This document shows positions 1 through 8,396 of a stretch of 64,000 nucleotides of DNA, one piece after another. Source of the stretch: CAVQBP01 sp963740945. GTDB lineage: Bacteria; Bacteroidota; Ignavibacteria; Ignavibacteriales; Ignavibacteriaceae. Position numbers and translations under genes: made by a program. The DNA lies in contig CAVUGE010000030.1 in the NCBI GenBank assembly GCA_963740945.1, forward strand, positions 143,193 through 207,192, written 5' to 3'. Numbering within the stretch: the stretch's first letter is position 1; every line of letters begins with the position of its first letter. The notes under the pieces were generated by a model. It worked only from the letters and a program-made list of their open reading frames with translations. It was not told the origin of the DNA and ran no database searches.

Positions 1-237
1 AATAATACAATAACCTCCATAAGCCGCTAAACCAACTGCTGCTGCACCCAGCAGCCAATGTCCGTATGGTTCATATAAAGCTTTTGAAAGCGCTTCACCT
101 ATTCCAACGGCTTTTTGCGGATTGTATTCTATAGCCGCCTGAATTAAAAAAATACTTATTAATACAAATACAATTCCTCTTGCAGTAAGACCCGCCATAC
201 TTATATACCTTGTCAGTTTTTCTTCAAAATTACTCAT
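1..237 (-). CDS. DUF1206 membrane protein, C-terminal segment (partial, after in-frame stop)
   Basis: Reads MSNFEEKLTRYISMAG, then a hydrophobic segment and a GHWLLGAAAVGLAAYGGY-type repeat, and runs off the left edge. It matches the third repeat of DUF1206 proteins, small integral membrane proteins with three tandem two-helix repeats and no known biochemical role. It is separated from the gene at 241-780 only by one TGA codon at 241-243. The reading frame is the same (TGA, GAG, then ATG), so the two pieces most likely form one interrupted gene. The ATG at 235-237 would allow separate translation, but no ribosome site distinguishes that option. Confidence 0.7.
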   Translation of the reverse strand, partial: MSNFEEKLTRYISMAGLTARGIVFVLISIFLIQAAIEYNPQKAVGIGEALSKALYEPYGHWLLGAAAVGLAAYGGYCII

Positions 238-240
238 CTC

Positions 241-780
241 TCATAACTTATATTTAAATTCAAATTTAGAAAAAGTGCCGAAGTAGATTTGAAATAGCCC
301 GGAGCCCCCAATAGCTAATCCTGCAATAATAATAAGCCATCTTCCGAATGACTTTGAAAGTACCGATGCAGTTATTCCCTCAGTGGAACTGCCACTCCCT
401 CCGGATCCGCCCACTATCTTTAAAGAGAAATATGCGAGTCCCCCATACAAAATGACACTCGTAAAATAGCCTACTCTATCGAGTAAATTCTTAAAATCTA
501 TCTTTTTATTATCGGCATTAAAAACCGATTGAATAAAACGCCAATATGCGTGACCGGCTAAACCGGCTGCTAAAAGTATTAGAATAATATCTCCGAATGG
601 CCCGGATTGCTGGTGTATGGTTGTTAAAACATCTTTCATCCCGGCTGTTTGACCCCCAATACCTATCACTATTTCAAAAGACAAATAACCCATTATAATA
701 TAGAGAAGTCCTTTGGCTGCAAATCCCACCCTTGCAATAACTTCAATCCATGGACTCATTTTCCGCTTTTTTAATTTCAT
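241..780 (-). CDS. DUF1206 membrane protein, N-terminal two repeats (ends at a premature TGA)
   Basis: A 179-residue hydrophobic protein with two internal repeats of the DUF1206 type: a helix starting IEVIARVGFAAKGLLYIIMG, then GHAYWRF, and later LDRVGYFTSVILYGGLAYFSLK followed by GSGLFQIYFG. Family members usually have three such repeats in about 260-280 residues. The third repeat is present downstream in the same frame after the stop, so this is probably a full gene broken by a nonsense change. It acts in the inner membrane; its function is unknown. TGA is a normal stop elsewhere in the window (for example at 3015-3017), so recoding is not supported. Confidence 0.75.
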   Translation of the reverse strand: MKLKKRKMSPWIEVIARVGFAAKGLLYIIMGYLSFEIVIGIGGQTAGMKDVLTTIHQQSGPFGDIILILLAAGLAGHAYWRFIQSVFNADNKKIDFKNLLDRVGYFTSVILYGGLAYFSLKIVGGSGGSGSSTEGITASVLSKSFGRWLIIIAGLAIGGSGLFQIYFGTFSKFEFKYKL

Positions 781-806
781 TTGCCTTTCCGGAACATTAT
801 AGATAT

Positions 807-927
807 AAAGATGACATCTTTAAAAAGAATAATAATTTTAGTTTTATATCAAAATATAAGTTTAGATAAAATCTTATCTCATAATTATAAAGATGTCATC
901 TTTCAAATACCGGATTTGCTTAACTTC
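807..927 (+). repeat. Palindrome-bounded intergenic element, copy 1
   Basis: AAAGATGACATCTTT at 807-821 and its reverse complement AAAGATGTCATCTTT at 889-903 enclose an AT-rich core containing AAAATATAAGTTTAGATAAAA. The right flank reads CAAATACCGG then TTTGCTTAACTTC, shared with other copies. It fills the spacer between the DUF1206 gene and the enolase gene. Confidence 0.85.
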
Positions 928-1040
928 TTTTAAGTCATGCAGTATTTGTAATCATGTAATTCAGAATGACAACTGCTAATCTTCATTTAATCTGTTTAAT
1001 ATAGTATTAAAGTGATTTGTTTTATGAGATATAAAGCAAA

Positions 1041-2162
1041 TTAATATATCCGGTTTCCGGGAAATGTTAATCGTTCAATAGTTACCTTTTCCAAAAATTC
1101 TTCATTAACAATTGCTCCGCAGCCTGGAATATCAGGTACATTTAAAGTACCGTCATTATTTAATTCAAAAGGATTGAACACAATATCGTTCGAAAAATAC
1201 CGTTTACTTGCACTTATATCTCCTGGTAATTTAAAATTGGGCAGACTTGCAAGAGCTGTATTGAATGCTCTGCCTATTCCGGTTTCCAGCATTCCGCCGC
1301 ACCATACCGGAATTTCATTCTTTTCCGAAATATCATGAATCCTTTTTGCTTCTGCTAGTCCCCCTACCCGCGAAGGCTTTATATTTATAATTTTACATGC
1401 CTTCATATTTATTGCATCTTCCGCAATTTTTGATGAAACTATACTTTCATCAAGACAAATTGGGGTTTTAAGGCTTTTCTGTAATACGGAATGTTTATAT
1501 ATATCATTATACCCCAGCGGTTGTTCAATTAATAGTAAATTAAATTCATCAAGCTCCGCCAGATGTTCGGAATCCTTTAGATCATAAGCACTATTTGCAT
1601 CAACCTGAAGCATTATATCTCCCCATCTTTTTCTAATTTCCCCAATCGGTTTAATATCCCATCCTGGCTTTATTTTAATTTTTATTCTCTTATATCCTTC
1701 ATCCAGATAATTTTCTACTGAACTCAATAGTGACCTGATGTCTTCCTGAATGCCAATGCTTACTCCAACATTAATTTTTATTCTTACTCCCCCGAGCATA
1801 TTTGAAATACTTTTATTATACACCTTTCCGGCTAAATCCCAAACCGCAAATTCAATCCCCGCAATTGCAATCCTATTACCTCTAACAATAGAAAAAATAC
1901 TATTAATATCTTCCGGTGTTGATATATCAGCTTTTAGAATTAAAGGGATTAAAACATCTTTCATAACTGACCAGACTGTCCCGGTTGTCTCCTCAACATA
2001 AAAAGGATTGAGACTGACAGGTGCTTCTCCCCAGCCCTCCATTCCATCAGAATAAATTCTTACTATTATCCCGTTATTCCCTTCATCCGTCCACCCGCTT
2101 GTTATGAAAGGTTTTTTGTATGGAAGTAATATCTTTCTTATTTCAACTCGTTCAACTCTCAT
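1041..2162 (-). CDS. menC: o-Succinylbenzoate synthase / N-acylamino acid racemase-type enolase
   Basis: Enolase-superfamily enzyme of 373 residues, muconate-lactonizing subgroup. Visible residues are the KxK pair in KIKIKPG (around 161-165), metal ligands D188 (LQVDAN), E213 (LIEQPL) and D238 (CLDES), and the opposite-face lysine K262 (NIKPSRVGG). WCGGMLETGIGRA near residue 287 is typical of the OSBS/NSAR subfamily. OSBS dehydrates SHCHC to o-succinylbenzoate in menaquinone synthesis, and many relatives also racemize N-acylamino acids. No other men genes are adjacent, so the menaquinone role rests on family likeness; a racemase or dipeptide epimerase role is the main alternative. Confidence 0.78.
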   Translation of the reverse strand: MRVERVEIRKILLPYKKPFITSGWTDEGNNGIIVRIYSDGMEGWGEAPVSLNPFYVEETTGTVWSVMKDVLIPLILKADISTPEDINSIFSIVRGNRIAIAGIEFAVWDLAGKVYNKSISNMLGGVRIKINVGVSIGIQEDIRSLLSSVENYLDEGYKRIKIKIKPGWDIKPIGEIRKRWGDIMLQVDANSAYDLKDSEHLAELDEFNLLLIEQPLGYNDIYKHSVLQKSLKTPICLDESIVSSKIAEDAINMKACKIINIKPSRVGGLAEAKRIHDISEKNEIPVWCGGMLETGIGRAFNTALASLPNFKLPGDISASKRYFSNDIVFNPFELNNDGTLNVPDIPGCGAIVNEEFLEKVTIERLTFPGNRIY

Positions 2163-2261
2163 TTATCTTATAAGATTTTTGTTTAATGTTTTTATTATAA
2201 TTAAAATTGAAAATAAAGTTCAATATTTTTTAACAGTAAAATAAAATTAAATATATCAAAA

Positions 2262-3017
2262 ATGAGATACACTGCTTTTCTATTTTTTGTTTTAACTCAG
2301 TTATTATTTTGCCAGGTCAATACTGAAAAATATAGAAATTTTGGAGATAGTGCAGGATTTTCAGGAATTGCAAAATTAGATGCTTCAATCCAAACAGGCA
2401 ATACGGATTTACAGGAAATCGGTTCGGAAATTCATGTAAATTATAAAGAACCAGTATCAACATTGCTGTTTATTTTGAAAGGAGATTACGGATGGAATAA
2501 CGGAAAACAGTTTTCAAACGAGGCTCTGGCACATTTAAGGTTTGTCCAGACTCTCAACAAAGATCTGAAACTAGAAGTTTTCACCCAGATAAATTATGAT
2601 AAATCCCTTCTGCTTCTCTTCCGCGCTCTCGGAGGCACCGGTTTGAGGTTCAAATTATATGAAACTAATAATTCTCTACTTTGGTTTGGTTCGGCTTATA
2701 TGCTTGAGTATGAAAGGTATAATAGCCCCCGAAGTTATATTAATAAAAAGATTATTTTAACAAATAGATGGAGTAATTATTTATCATTCAATTTATCCGT
2801 TAAGAAAAATGTAAGCATCTCATCAGTAATATATTACCAGCCCCGTTTTGATCTATGGAAGGATGTAAGGATATTATCTGAAAATTCGTTAATTGTAAAT
2901 TTATCTGGTAATTTTTCTCTTTCTGTAGAGTTTGATTTAAGATATGATCACTTTACCCCTGTAGGCATAAAAGATGTCGATACAAATTCAAAAATAGGTT
3001 TTATCTATAACTTTTGA
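2262..3017 (+). CDS. DUF481 (YdiY-like) outer-membrane beta-barrel protein
   Basis: A 251-residue protein with an N-terminal signal peptide (MRYTAFLFFVLTQLLFC) followed by alternating amphipathic strands and a terminal aromatic residue (IGFIYNF), as expected for an outer-membrane beta-barrel. The central text (LDASIQTGNTDLQEIGSEIHV) fits the DUF481 pattern of YdiY-like proteins, whose members have a SGNT/TGNT turn followed by repeated strands. Function is unknown; E. coli YdiY is described only as acid- or salt-induced. It stands alone between divergent menC and convergent murB and ends at a strong hairpin. Confidence 0.7.
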   Translation: MRYTAFLFFVLTQLLFCQVNTEKYRNFGDSAGFSGIAKLDASIQTGNTDLQEIGSEIHVNYKEPVSTLLFILKGDYGWNNGKQFSNEALAHLRFVQTLNKDLKLEVFTQINYDKSLLLLFRALGGTGLRFKLYETNNSLLWFGSAYMLEYERYNSPRSYINKKIILTNRWSNYLSFNLSVKKNVSISSVIYYQPRFDLWKDVRILSENSLIVNLSGNFSLSVEFDLRYDHFTPVGIKDVDTNSKIGFIYNF

Positions 3018-3030
3018 TTATCAAGAAGAC

Positions 3031-3060
3031 CTCCGGAGTTTCCAAAACTTCGGAGGTTTG
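3031..3060. terminator. Bidirectional hairpin terminator (ACCTCCGGRGTTT family)
   Basis: Stem of ACCTCCGGAGTTT against AAACTTCGGAGGT (12 of 13 pairs) with a tiny loop, followed by GGGTCTTTC. It lies between the convergent DUF481 gene and murB. Near-identical hairpins occur at 55666 and 63348. Confidence 0.8.
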
Positions 3061-3072
3061 GGTCTTTCACTA

Positions 3073-4089
3073 TCAAACTACATTTACCTCCTCTTCAAGT
3101 TCAATCCCGTATTTATCGGAAATTGTTTTTTTGATAAAGTCTTTAAACTCTAAAATCTCTTCTCCCGTTGCTTCTCCGTAGTTTACTATTACCAGAGCCT
3201 GTTTTGCATGTGTACCTGTGTTTCCCACCCTCTTACCTTTTAACCCTGCATTCTCAATCAGCCACCCCGCAGGAACTTTAACCTTACTATCTGAAATATT
3301 ATAACCAATAATCCCGGGAAATTCATTCTTTAATATTTCAAATTTATCTTTTGCAATTTCCGGATTCTTAAAAAAACTCCCTGCGTTTCCAATCTTTGCC
3401 GGGTCCGGCAGTTTACTCATCCTTATATCTGATACTGCTCTGCTCACATCTCCGATGGTTATTTTATTTAAATTTCTTTTTTTAAGTTCTTCCTCGACAG
3501 CCCCGTATGATGTATTAGGAATAGGATCATTATTAAGTTTCAAAGTCACATCGGTAATTATAAATTTATCTTTTAATTCCTTTTTAAATATGCTATTCCG
3601 GTAACCGAATTGACATTCATCCTTATAAAAAACTTTTTCATTAAGATCCTTAATAAAAATCCCTTTTAATGAATAGAATACATCCTTTAATTCCTGTCCG
3701 TATGCACCGATATTTTGAATCGGTGCAGCACCAACTTTACCAGGTATTAAAGAAAGATTTTCTATTCCTCCAAGATTTTGTTTAACACAATAGGTTACCA
3801 GTTCATTCCAGATCATTCCGGCAGAAGCTTCAATAAAAGTATTACCTTTTGTCTTATCAACAACCTGAGTTTTATCTGATATAAATGTTATAACAAGACC
3901 TTCAAAATTTCCAGTAAAAAGGATATTGCTCCCCCCGCCTAAAACCAACTTTCGGGTATTCAGAAAATTATCTGTTAGCAATAACTTTTGTAGCTCTTCA
4001 GTGGAGGAAATTCTGGCAAAATATTTCGCTTTTACATCTATTCCAAAAGTATTAAGGTTCTTTAAAGAAAATTTTTCTATTATTTCCAT
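3073..4089 (-). CDS. murB: UDP-N-acetylenolpyruvoylglucosamine reductase
   Basis: FAD- and NADPH-dependent cytoplasmic enzyme that reduces UDP-GlcNAc-enolpyruvate to UDP-MurNAc in peptidoglycan synthesis. The 338-residue protein has the NTFGID start region, the FAD-binding LGGGSNILF loop, the signature IPGKVGAAPIQNIGAYGQE, FGYRNSIFK (type I MurB tyrosine region), the catalytic serine in NAGSFFKNP, and the C-terminal AGWLIENAGLKG. Length and the FGYR region match the E. coli-type (type I) enzyme. It is not in a mur/fts cluster here and appears to be monocistronic. Confidence 0.95.
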   Translation of the reverse strand: MEIIEKFSLKNLNTFGIDVKAKYFARISSTEELQKLLLTDNFLNTRKLVLGGGSNILFTGNFEGLVITFISDKTQVVDKTKGNTFIEASAGMIWNELVTYCVKQNLGGIENLSLIPGKVGAAPIQNIGAYGQELKDVFYSLKGIFIKDLNEKVFYKDECQFGYRNSIFKKELKDKFIITDVTLKLNNDPIPNTSYGAVEEELKKRNLNKITIGDVSRAVSDIRMSKLPDPAKIGNAGSFFKNPEIAKDKFEILKNEFPGIIGYNISDSKVKVPAGWLIENAGLKGKRVGNTGTHAKQALVIVNYGEATGEEILEFKDFIKKTISDKYGIELEEEVNVV

Positions 4090-4341
4090 TTTACAAATGT
4101 TTTAACAAAAATATATATATAAGAATAAAACTAAAATTTATTAAAAGGAAATGCTATTATATTTTTCTTAACCTTTATCTTTTAAGGTTCATATCTTTCT
4201 TAAAGAATGCTTTTTCTCAAACAAAATCATTTATTTATTTTATATATTAAAAATGATTCCAAATCTGTTTAACTTTGGAATGATTATTTCATGGCCTTAA
4301 TTATTTATGAAAATCTCTAAATTGTAAAAAAGAGCTTTATT

Positions 4342-4761
4342 TTGGAAATTGAATTTAATTTTAATCAGTCAGGGGTCATTCCCTATAGGAAAAAAGAAAA
4401 TGAATATGAGGTCCTTTTAATAACTTCAATCAAAAAGAAAAAATGGATCGTTCCCAAAGGATATGTGGAATTTAATTTAACACCATTCGAATCTGCAAAA
4501 AAAGAAGCTTATGAAGAAGCTGGGGTTATGGGCTCAAACGAAACTATCGAGCTCGGCTCTTATTCATTAGATAAATCAATTGGAAAACAGATTATTAAAA
4601 TATTTTCCATGGAAGTAATAAAAGTGCTCGATGATTATCCCGAAAAGAATATGAGAAAAAGAAAATGGCTATCCGTTGCCGAAGCTGCTTCAACGGTTTC
4701 TTTACCCGGTGTATCTGCAATGATTCTCTCTCTCCCTGCAAAAATAAAACGAAATAATTGA
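4342..4761 (+). CDS. Nudix hydrolase
   Basis: A 139-residue Nudix protein. The Nudix helix region reads PKGYVEFNLTPFESAKKEAYEEAG: the essential EAYEE glutamates are present, but the first motif glutamate position is a leucine and the usual Arg is Lys. The PKG lead-in and length resemble small Nudix enzymes that act on dinucleotide polyphosphates or inositol pyrophosphates; the substrate cannot be told from sequence. The start is taken as TTG at 4342 because the protein needs the N-terminal FNQSGVIPYR strand and no ATG lies close upstream in frame. It converges on recX with one base between them. Confidence 0.82.
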   Translation: MEIEFNFNQSGVIPYRKKENEYEVLLITSIKKKKWIVPKGYVEFNLTPFESAKKEAYEEAGVMGSNETIELGSYSLDKSIGKQIIKIFSMEVIKVLDDYPEKNMRKRKWLSVAEAASTVSLPGVSAMILSLPAKIKRNN

Positions 4762-4762
4762 T

Positions 4763-5407
4763 TTAAATAAAACTTTCTTCATCCTCCTTTATTAAACTTT
4801 CCACCGCTTCTTTTGAGGTTTCATAATCATATCCTTTTGAAAAAAGATATGAAAATAATTTTTCTTTCATTTTTTTCTTTTCCGGTTTCCTGAAAATAAG
4901 AGAATTATATTTTTTTTCCGCTAGTTCAATTGCACTATGCAAATTGTTTCCGTCAGGAAATTTATCTAACAATACTTGGGATATAATTTCACCGTTTATT
5001 CCCCTTTTTATCAATTCGGCTTTAACTTTATTCTTTCCCCAATACTTATTCTTTATATTTTCATCCGAAAAAACATTTGCGAATTCCATATCATTCAAAT
5101 AATTATTTTCTCTTAAATTATTAATAGTTTCTTCTATAACTTCTTCATTATATTTTTTTTGCTTTAATTTAATCCGTAATTCATATTCGGAAAGTAATCT
5201 TCTGGCAAGGTAACGAAAAGCTCTTTGCTTAACTGCAAATTTTTGATTTTCATAAATTAAAGATTCAATCTGAGCATCTGATATTTCATCATTCTTTCTA
5301 AAACCACTTTTTACAAAAACTTCATAATTAATAAATATAGTTTTTTCATTATCTAAATGAATTGAAACATTTTTAGAATCTTTTTTAACAACTCTTAATA
5401 TTTTCAT
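4763..5407 (-). CDS. recX: Regulatory protein RecX
   Basis: A 214-residue, lysine-rich helical protein with the RecX repeat pattern: AVKQRAFRYLARRLLSEYELRIKL, YLNDMEFANVFSDENIKNKYWGKNKVKAELIKRGI and LFSYLFSKGYDYETSKEAV. RecX binds RecA filaments and limits their recombinase and co-protease activity. recA is not adjacent, so this copy is detached from the usual recA-recX arrangement. The long charged first 60 residues are common in Bacteroidota homologues. Confidence 0.85.
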   Translation of the reverse strand: MKILRVVKKDSKNVSIHLDNEKTIFINYEVFVKSGFRKNDEISDAQIESLIYENQKFAVKQRAFRYLARRLLSEYELRIKLKQKKYNEEVIEETINNLRENNYLNDMEFANVFSDENIKNKYWGKNKVKAELIKRGINGEIISQVLLDKFPDGNNLHSAIELAEKKYNSLIFRKPEKKKMKEKLFSYLFSKGYDYETSKEAVESLIKEDEESFI

Positions 5408-5469
5408 TTCATTTAAATCTATAATACTTCCAATCTTTCTAATTTAATTTTTCAATCTTTCTCCTCTTC

Positions 5470-5658
5470 CTATTTCTTTATATAAGCATTTAAACCTATC
5501 ACCACAGGTTTCCCGTCAATTATACATTCTGTAACCACATTACCGTGTGTAGTTGCAACTACTAATGTTTTTCCCGAAGCGCTTGGGGTTGGTTTCTGTA
5601 ATTCAATACTTATAATAAGTTTTCCGTCTTCAATTTTTACTTCCATTTTATGCTCCAT
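5470..5658 (-). CDS. Small conserved-looking protein of unknown function
   Basis: A 62-residue protein with a beta-rich pattern: KIEDGKLIISIEL, then PTPSASGKTLVVATTHGN, then CIIDGKPVVIGLNAYIKK. It has no signal peptide or membrane segment. The alternation of charged and hydrophobic residues and the low share of rare codons argue for a real gene. I recognise the pattern as one found in small hypothetical proteins but cannot name a family or function. The true start may be the second methionine (MEVKIEDG). It lies 62 bases downstream of recX on the same strand and could be co-transcribed. Confidence 0.55.
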   Translation of the reverse strand: MEHKMEVKIEDGKLIISIELQKPTPSASGKTLVVATTHGNVVTECIIDGKPVVIGLNAYIKK

Positions 5659-5759
5659 TTATTGATAGTGATAACATTTAAAAAATTCTTATGAATAACT
5701 CATTGAAAATATTTATGTTATCCTTTAATATCAAACAAATAAAAAAAATTATTTAATTG

Positions 5760-6918
5760 ACTCAAGTTGACCGCCTTTTGGAAATGGTTACAAATATTCA
5801 TCTTTTTTATTAACCCCGGGATTAATCCCTGGAGTTAGGTTTATCGATTATTTCAAGGTAACAGAGTAAATATAGATACAATGTTTTCAGTAATAACAAG
5901 CTCATTACTCAACAATAAGTTCTGCAGTAATCAGTATGAAAATATATATTCTCATATGGATGATACCCTACTAAATAAAACCGGTAGAAAGGTTTTTGAA
6001 ACATCTTGGAGAAGAGACCCGCTTGTCTGCCATTTCATACAAATTTTATATGGGGACAAAGTTCATTCAGATTTCTATGTCATTACCCGAAAAACCGGGA
6101 GCATCTAGAAGCCGTGCCATACCGGTAGATTTACACCATTGTCCTACGGTCAACAAACCGGGAAAGAGAGCTACCCAAGAATCATGGGATGATAATAAAG
6201 AGAAGAAAAAGAAAATGAACCTAACTCTACAAGGAATAGAAAGAATAAAGGTATAACGAAAAAACCTTGATTCTCAAGCAGCAAAAGACCGACAGTTGGT
6301 AGTAAGTGTAGATGGGAGTAACACAAATGAAAATGTATAAAAAAAACTAACGGAGAGAGATACATAGATAGGTAGGATAAGAAAAGATACAGTGCTTAAT
6401 GAACTGAGGATGCAAAGAATGCTTCGTGGGTAGAAAAAGGATATATGGAAAATTACTTCCTAAACCTGAAGAGATTAGAAAATCCGAACAATATGTTTGG
6501 CAACAGGTAGAGGCCTGGGCAGCAGGGAAAAAACATAATTTCAATCTAAAAGTAATTGATAATATAAGATGGAGAAAAGCCGGAGATAAGAAATTGAAAC
6601 TTGTAATTATTCGTACGTTAGCTTATCGCCTTACAAAAAACTCTAGGCTTCTATATCGTCAACCGGCATACTTAATTTGTACAGATACAGAGCTTGAAAT
6701 AGAAAAATTGCTGCAAGCATATTTATGGAGATGGGAAATAGAAGTAAATTTTAGAGAACAGAGAACTCTGCTTGGATGTGGTCAAGCGCGGTGAGAATAA
6801 CGGACCCTGTTGAAAAAGTTGGATCTGGGGGTTTATGTAAACTAAAAGCTTGATATTTAACTGTTTTAATTTATCTACTGAAGGTAGACAGTTTTCAATT
6901 TAAGCGGTCAACTTGAGT
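5760..6918 (+). mobile_element. Decayed DDE-transposase insertion sequence with intact ends
   Basis: Perfect 15-bp terminal inverted repeats, ACTCAAGTTGACCGC at 5760-5774 and its complement at 6904-6918, are flanked by the 5-bp direct repeat AATTG (5755-5759 and 6919-6923), which reads as a target-site duplication. The 1159-bp interior carries a broken transposase. The length is below that expected for an intact element with this kind of transposase, so an internal deletion near the 5' part is likely. The transposase remnant resembles the IS4/IS701-type DDE group; the exact IS family is not assigned. Confidence 0.85.
5881..6794 (+). pseudogene. Broken DDE transposase
   Basis: Pieces of one transposase are readable in several frames. 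Frame pieces give LPEKPGASRSRAIPVDLHH then KPGKRATQESWDDNKE (about 6075-6200), then RQLVVSVDGSNTNENV (about 6287-6340, containing a likely catalytic aspartate), and finally GRKRIYGKLLPKPEEIRKSE to YLWRWEIEVNFREQRTLLGCGQ (6429-6790), where the glutamate of WEIEVNFRE fits the DDE glutamate. Several stop codons (for example near 6337 and 6364) and frame changes separate them, so the gene is dead. The N-terminal part before 6060 is hardly recognisable. Confidence 0.85.
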
Positions 6919-7103
6919 AATTGAAATGATAATGATTTTTCGATGACTCCCTTATCCATCTGAACAACATATTACCTTGTTTTTATGTATCTACACATAT
7001 TTATTTCTTATCTTTCAATTCAGAAATATTAAAAAATATGTGCTAATATTTATAATCTTAATCATAATTTTAACATAAAAGAATAAATAAATTTTATATA
7101 AAA

Positions 7104-8216
7104 ATGTCATTTCCCCAACTACCACCCACCCACCCAACAACCCAAACTAAAATCTCCCAAACTAGACTTTATAACCAGTTATTAATTAACTCTCATTTTA
7201 AAACAGCAAAGCAAGTTGTGGGTCATATGGGAGCCATGCAGGCACAGGATCTTTTAATGGCTGTATGGGCTATTGGTATCCGTCTCCCGGATTCGACAAT
7301 AGATTCTGTCGTATCTGCAATCAATAAAGGTAATGTTATAAGAACACATCTTCTCAGACCAACATTGCATTTTGTTTCTTCTGAAGATATTTATTGGATG
7401 CTTGAACTGACTGCACCGCAGATAAGATCCTCCATGAAATCAAGGAGTAAAGAATTGGGACTTACAAAAGCATTATTAAACAGCAGTAATAAGATCATCG
7501 AGAAATCTTTATCTGATAGAAAATATACAACACGTGAAGAATTAAAAAAAGAATTTGAAAAAGCTAAAATATCAACTAAGGGTAACAGGCTATCTCACAT
7601 TTTACTTAATGCCGAACTGGACGGCTTAATTTGCAGCGGAACTATTAACGGTAATAAGCAGACTTATGCTTTGCTATCTGAAAGAGTACCTAAAAAAGAT
7701 ACTTTGTCTAAAGAAGAATCTTTAGCCAAACTAGCAAATATTTATTTTTCAAGCCATTCTCCTGCAACTTTAAAAGACTTTATATGGTGGTCTGGTCTGC
7801 CTGCCAAAGATGCAAAGATTGCTTTGGATTCTGTAAAATCAAATTTTATTTCGGAATCCTTTAATTCAGAAACATACTGGTTACCTAATTCTTTTTCACT
7901 GCCGGATAAAAATAAATCATCTGCTCATTTTTTACCTGCATATGATGAATTCATTATAAGTTATAAAAGCAGGTTTGTTGTAATTCACCCTGAACACAAT
8001 AGTAAAGCAATTTCGTCTAATGGGCTCTTCCGGCCAGTCATTTTAATAAATGAAAAGGTAAAAGGTACATGGAAAAGATCAATCAAGAAAGATAGAGTAA
8101 AAATAGAAATTGAACTTTTTGATTCCTTTAACAATAAGACTAAACAATTATTAAAAAAGGCCATCATTCCATTCGAACAATTCATAAACAAAAAGTCTGA
8201 AATAATTATTACTTAA
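7104..8216 (+). CDS. Winged-helix DNA-binding protein, AlkZ/YcaQ-like (HTH_42)
   Basis: A 370-residue protein of the HTH_42 (PF06224) family. It shows the early KTAKQVVGHMGAMQAQDLLM block, RTHLLRPTLHFVSSEDI in the middle, and LPAYDEFIISYKSR followed by a terminal beta-rich LFRPVILINEKVKGTWKR segment. Relatives include AlkZ, a DNA glycosylase that unhooks interstrand crosslinks, and many uncharacterised single winged-helix proteins. The QxQ-type element (MQAQD) is present, but a repair role is inference. It lies just after the decayed insertion sequence and has no obvious operon partner. Confidence 0.75.
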   Translation: MSFPQLPPTHPTTQTKISQTRLYNQLLINSHFKTAKQVVGHMGAMQAQDLLMAVWAIGIRLPDSTIDSVVSAINKGNVIRTHLLRPTLHFVSSEDIYWMLELTAPQIRSSMKSRSKELGLTKALLNSSNKIIEKSLSDRKYTTREELKKEFEKAKISTKGNRLSHILLNAELDGLICSGTINGNKQTYALLSERVPKKDTLSKEESLAKLANIYFSSHSPATLKDFIWWSGLPAKDAKIALDSVKSNFISESFNSETYWLPNSFSLPDKNKSSAHFLPAYDEFIISYKSRFVVIHPEHNSKAISSNGLFRPVILINEKVKGTWKRSIKKDRVKIEIELFDSFNNKTKQLLKKAIIPFEQFINKKSEIIIT

Positions 8217-8296
8217 CTCAAGCTATGAAAACATTGACATTCTGAACGACCCAAAAGTCAGAATGACAAATGTAAAGACATAATTGATAATAAAGT

Positions 8297-8334
8297 CTTT
8301 CCCTTCACAAGGGAAAGATTTAGATAGGGTTTGA
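8297..8334 (+). repeat. Dispersed hairpin repeat (CCCTTCTCAAGGG-type), degenerate
   Basis: AGTCTTTCCCTTCACAAGG followed by GAAAGATTTAGATAGGGTTT. It resembles the CTCGCCCTTCTCAAGGGAG unit found three times at 30.0-30.6 kb and the hairpin at 46220. Just before it, 8233-8272 holds an imperfect inverted repeat of GACATTCTGA and TCAGAATGAC. Confidence 0.5.
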
Positions 8335-8346
8335 AATGAGTTTTAA

Positions 8347-8376
8347 AAAAAAGTCCCGGATAATACAGGGACTTTT
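8347..8376. terminator. Bidirectional rho-independent terminator
   Basis: AAAAAGTCCC, a 12-base loop, GGGACTTTTT. A-tract and T-tract flank the stem, so it can end transcription from the winged-helix gene (plus) and tonB (minus), which converge here. Confidence 0.85.
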
Positions 8377-8396
8377 TCCAAATATTTTTCGATTAT

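Noticed and set aside
241..243. TGA as a selenocysteine or recoded sense codon
   Set aside because: TGA ends many intact genes in the window, no SECIS-like hairpin follows the codon, and DUF1206 is not a selenoprotein family.
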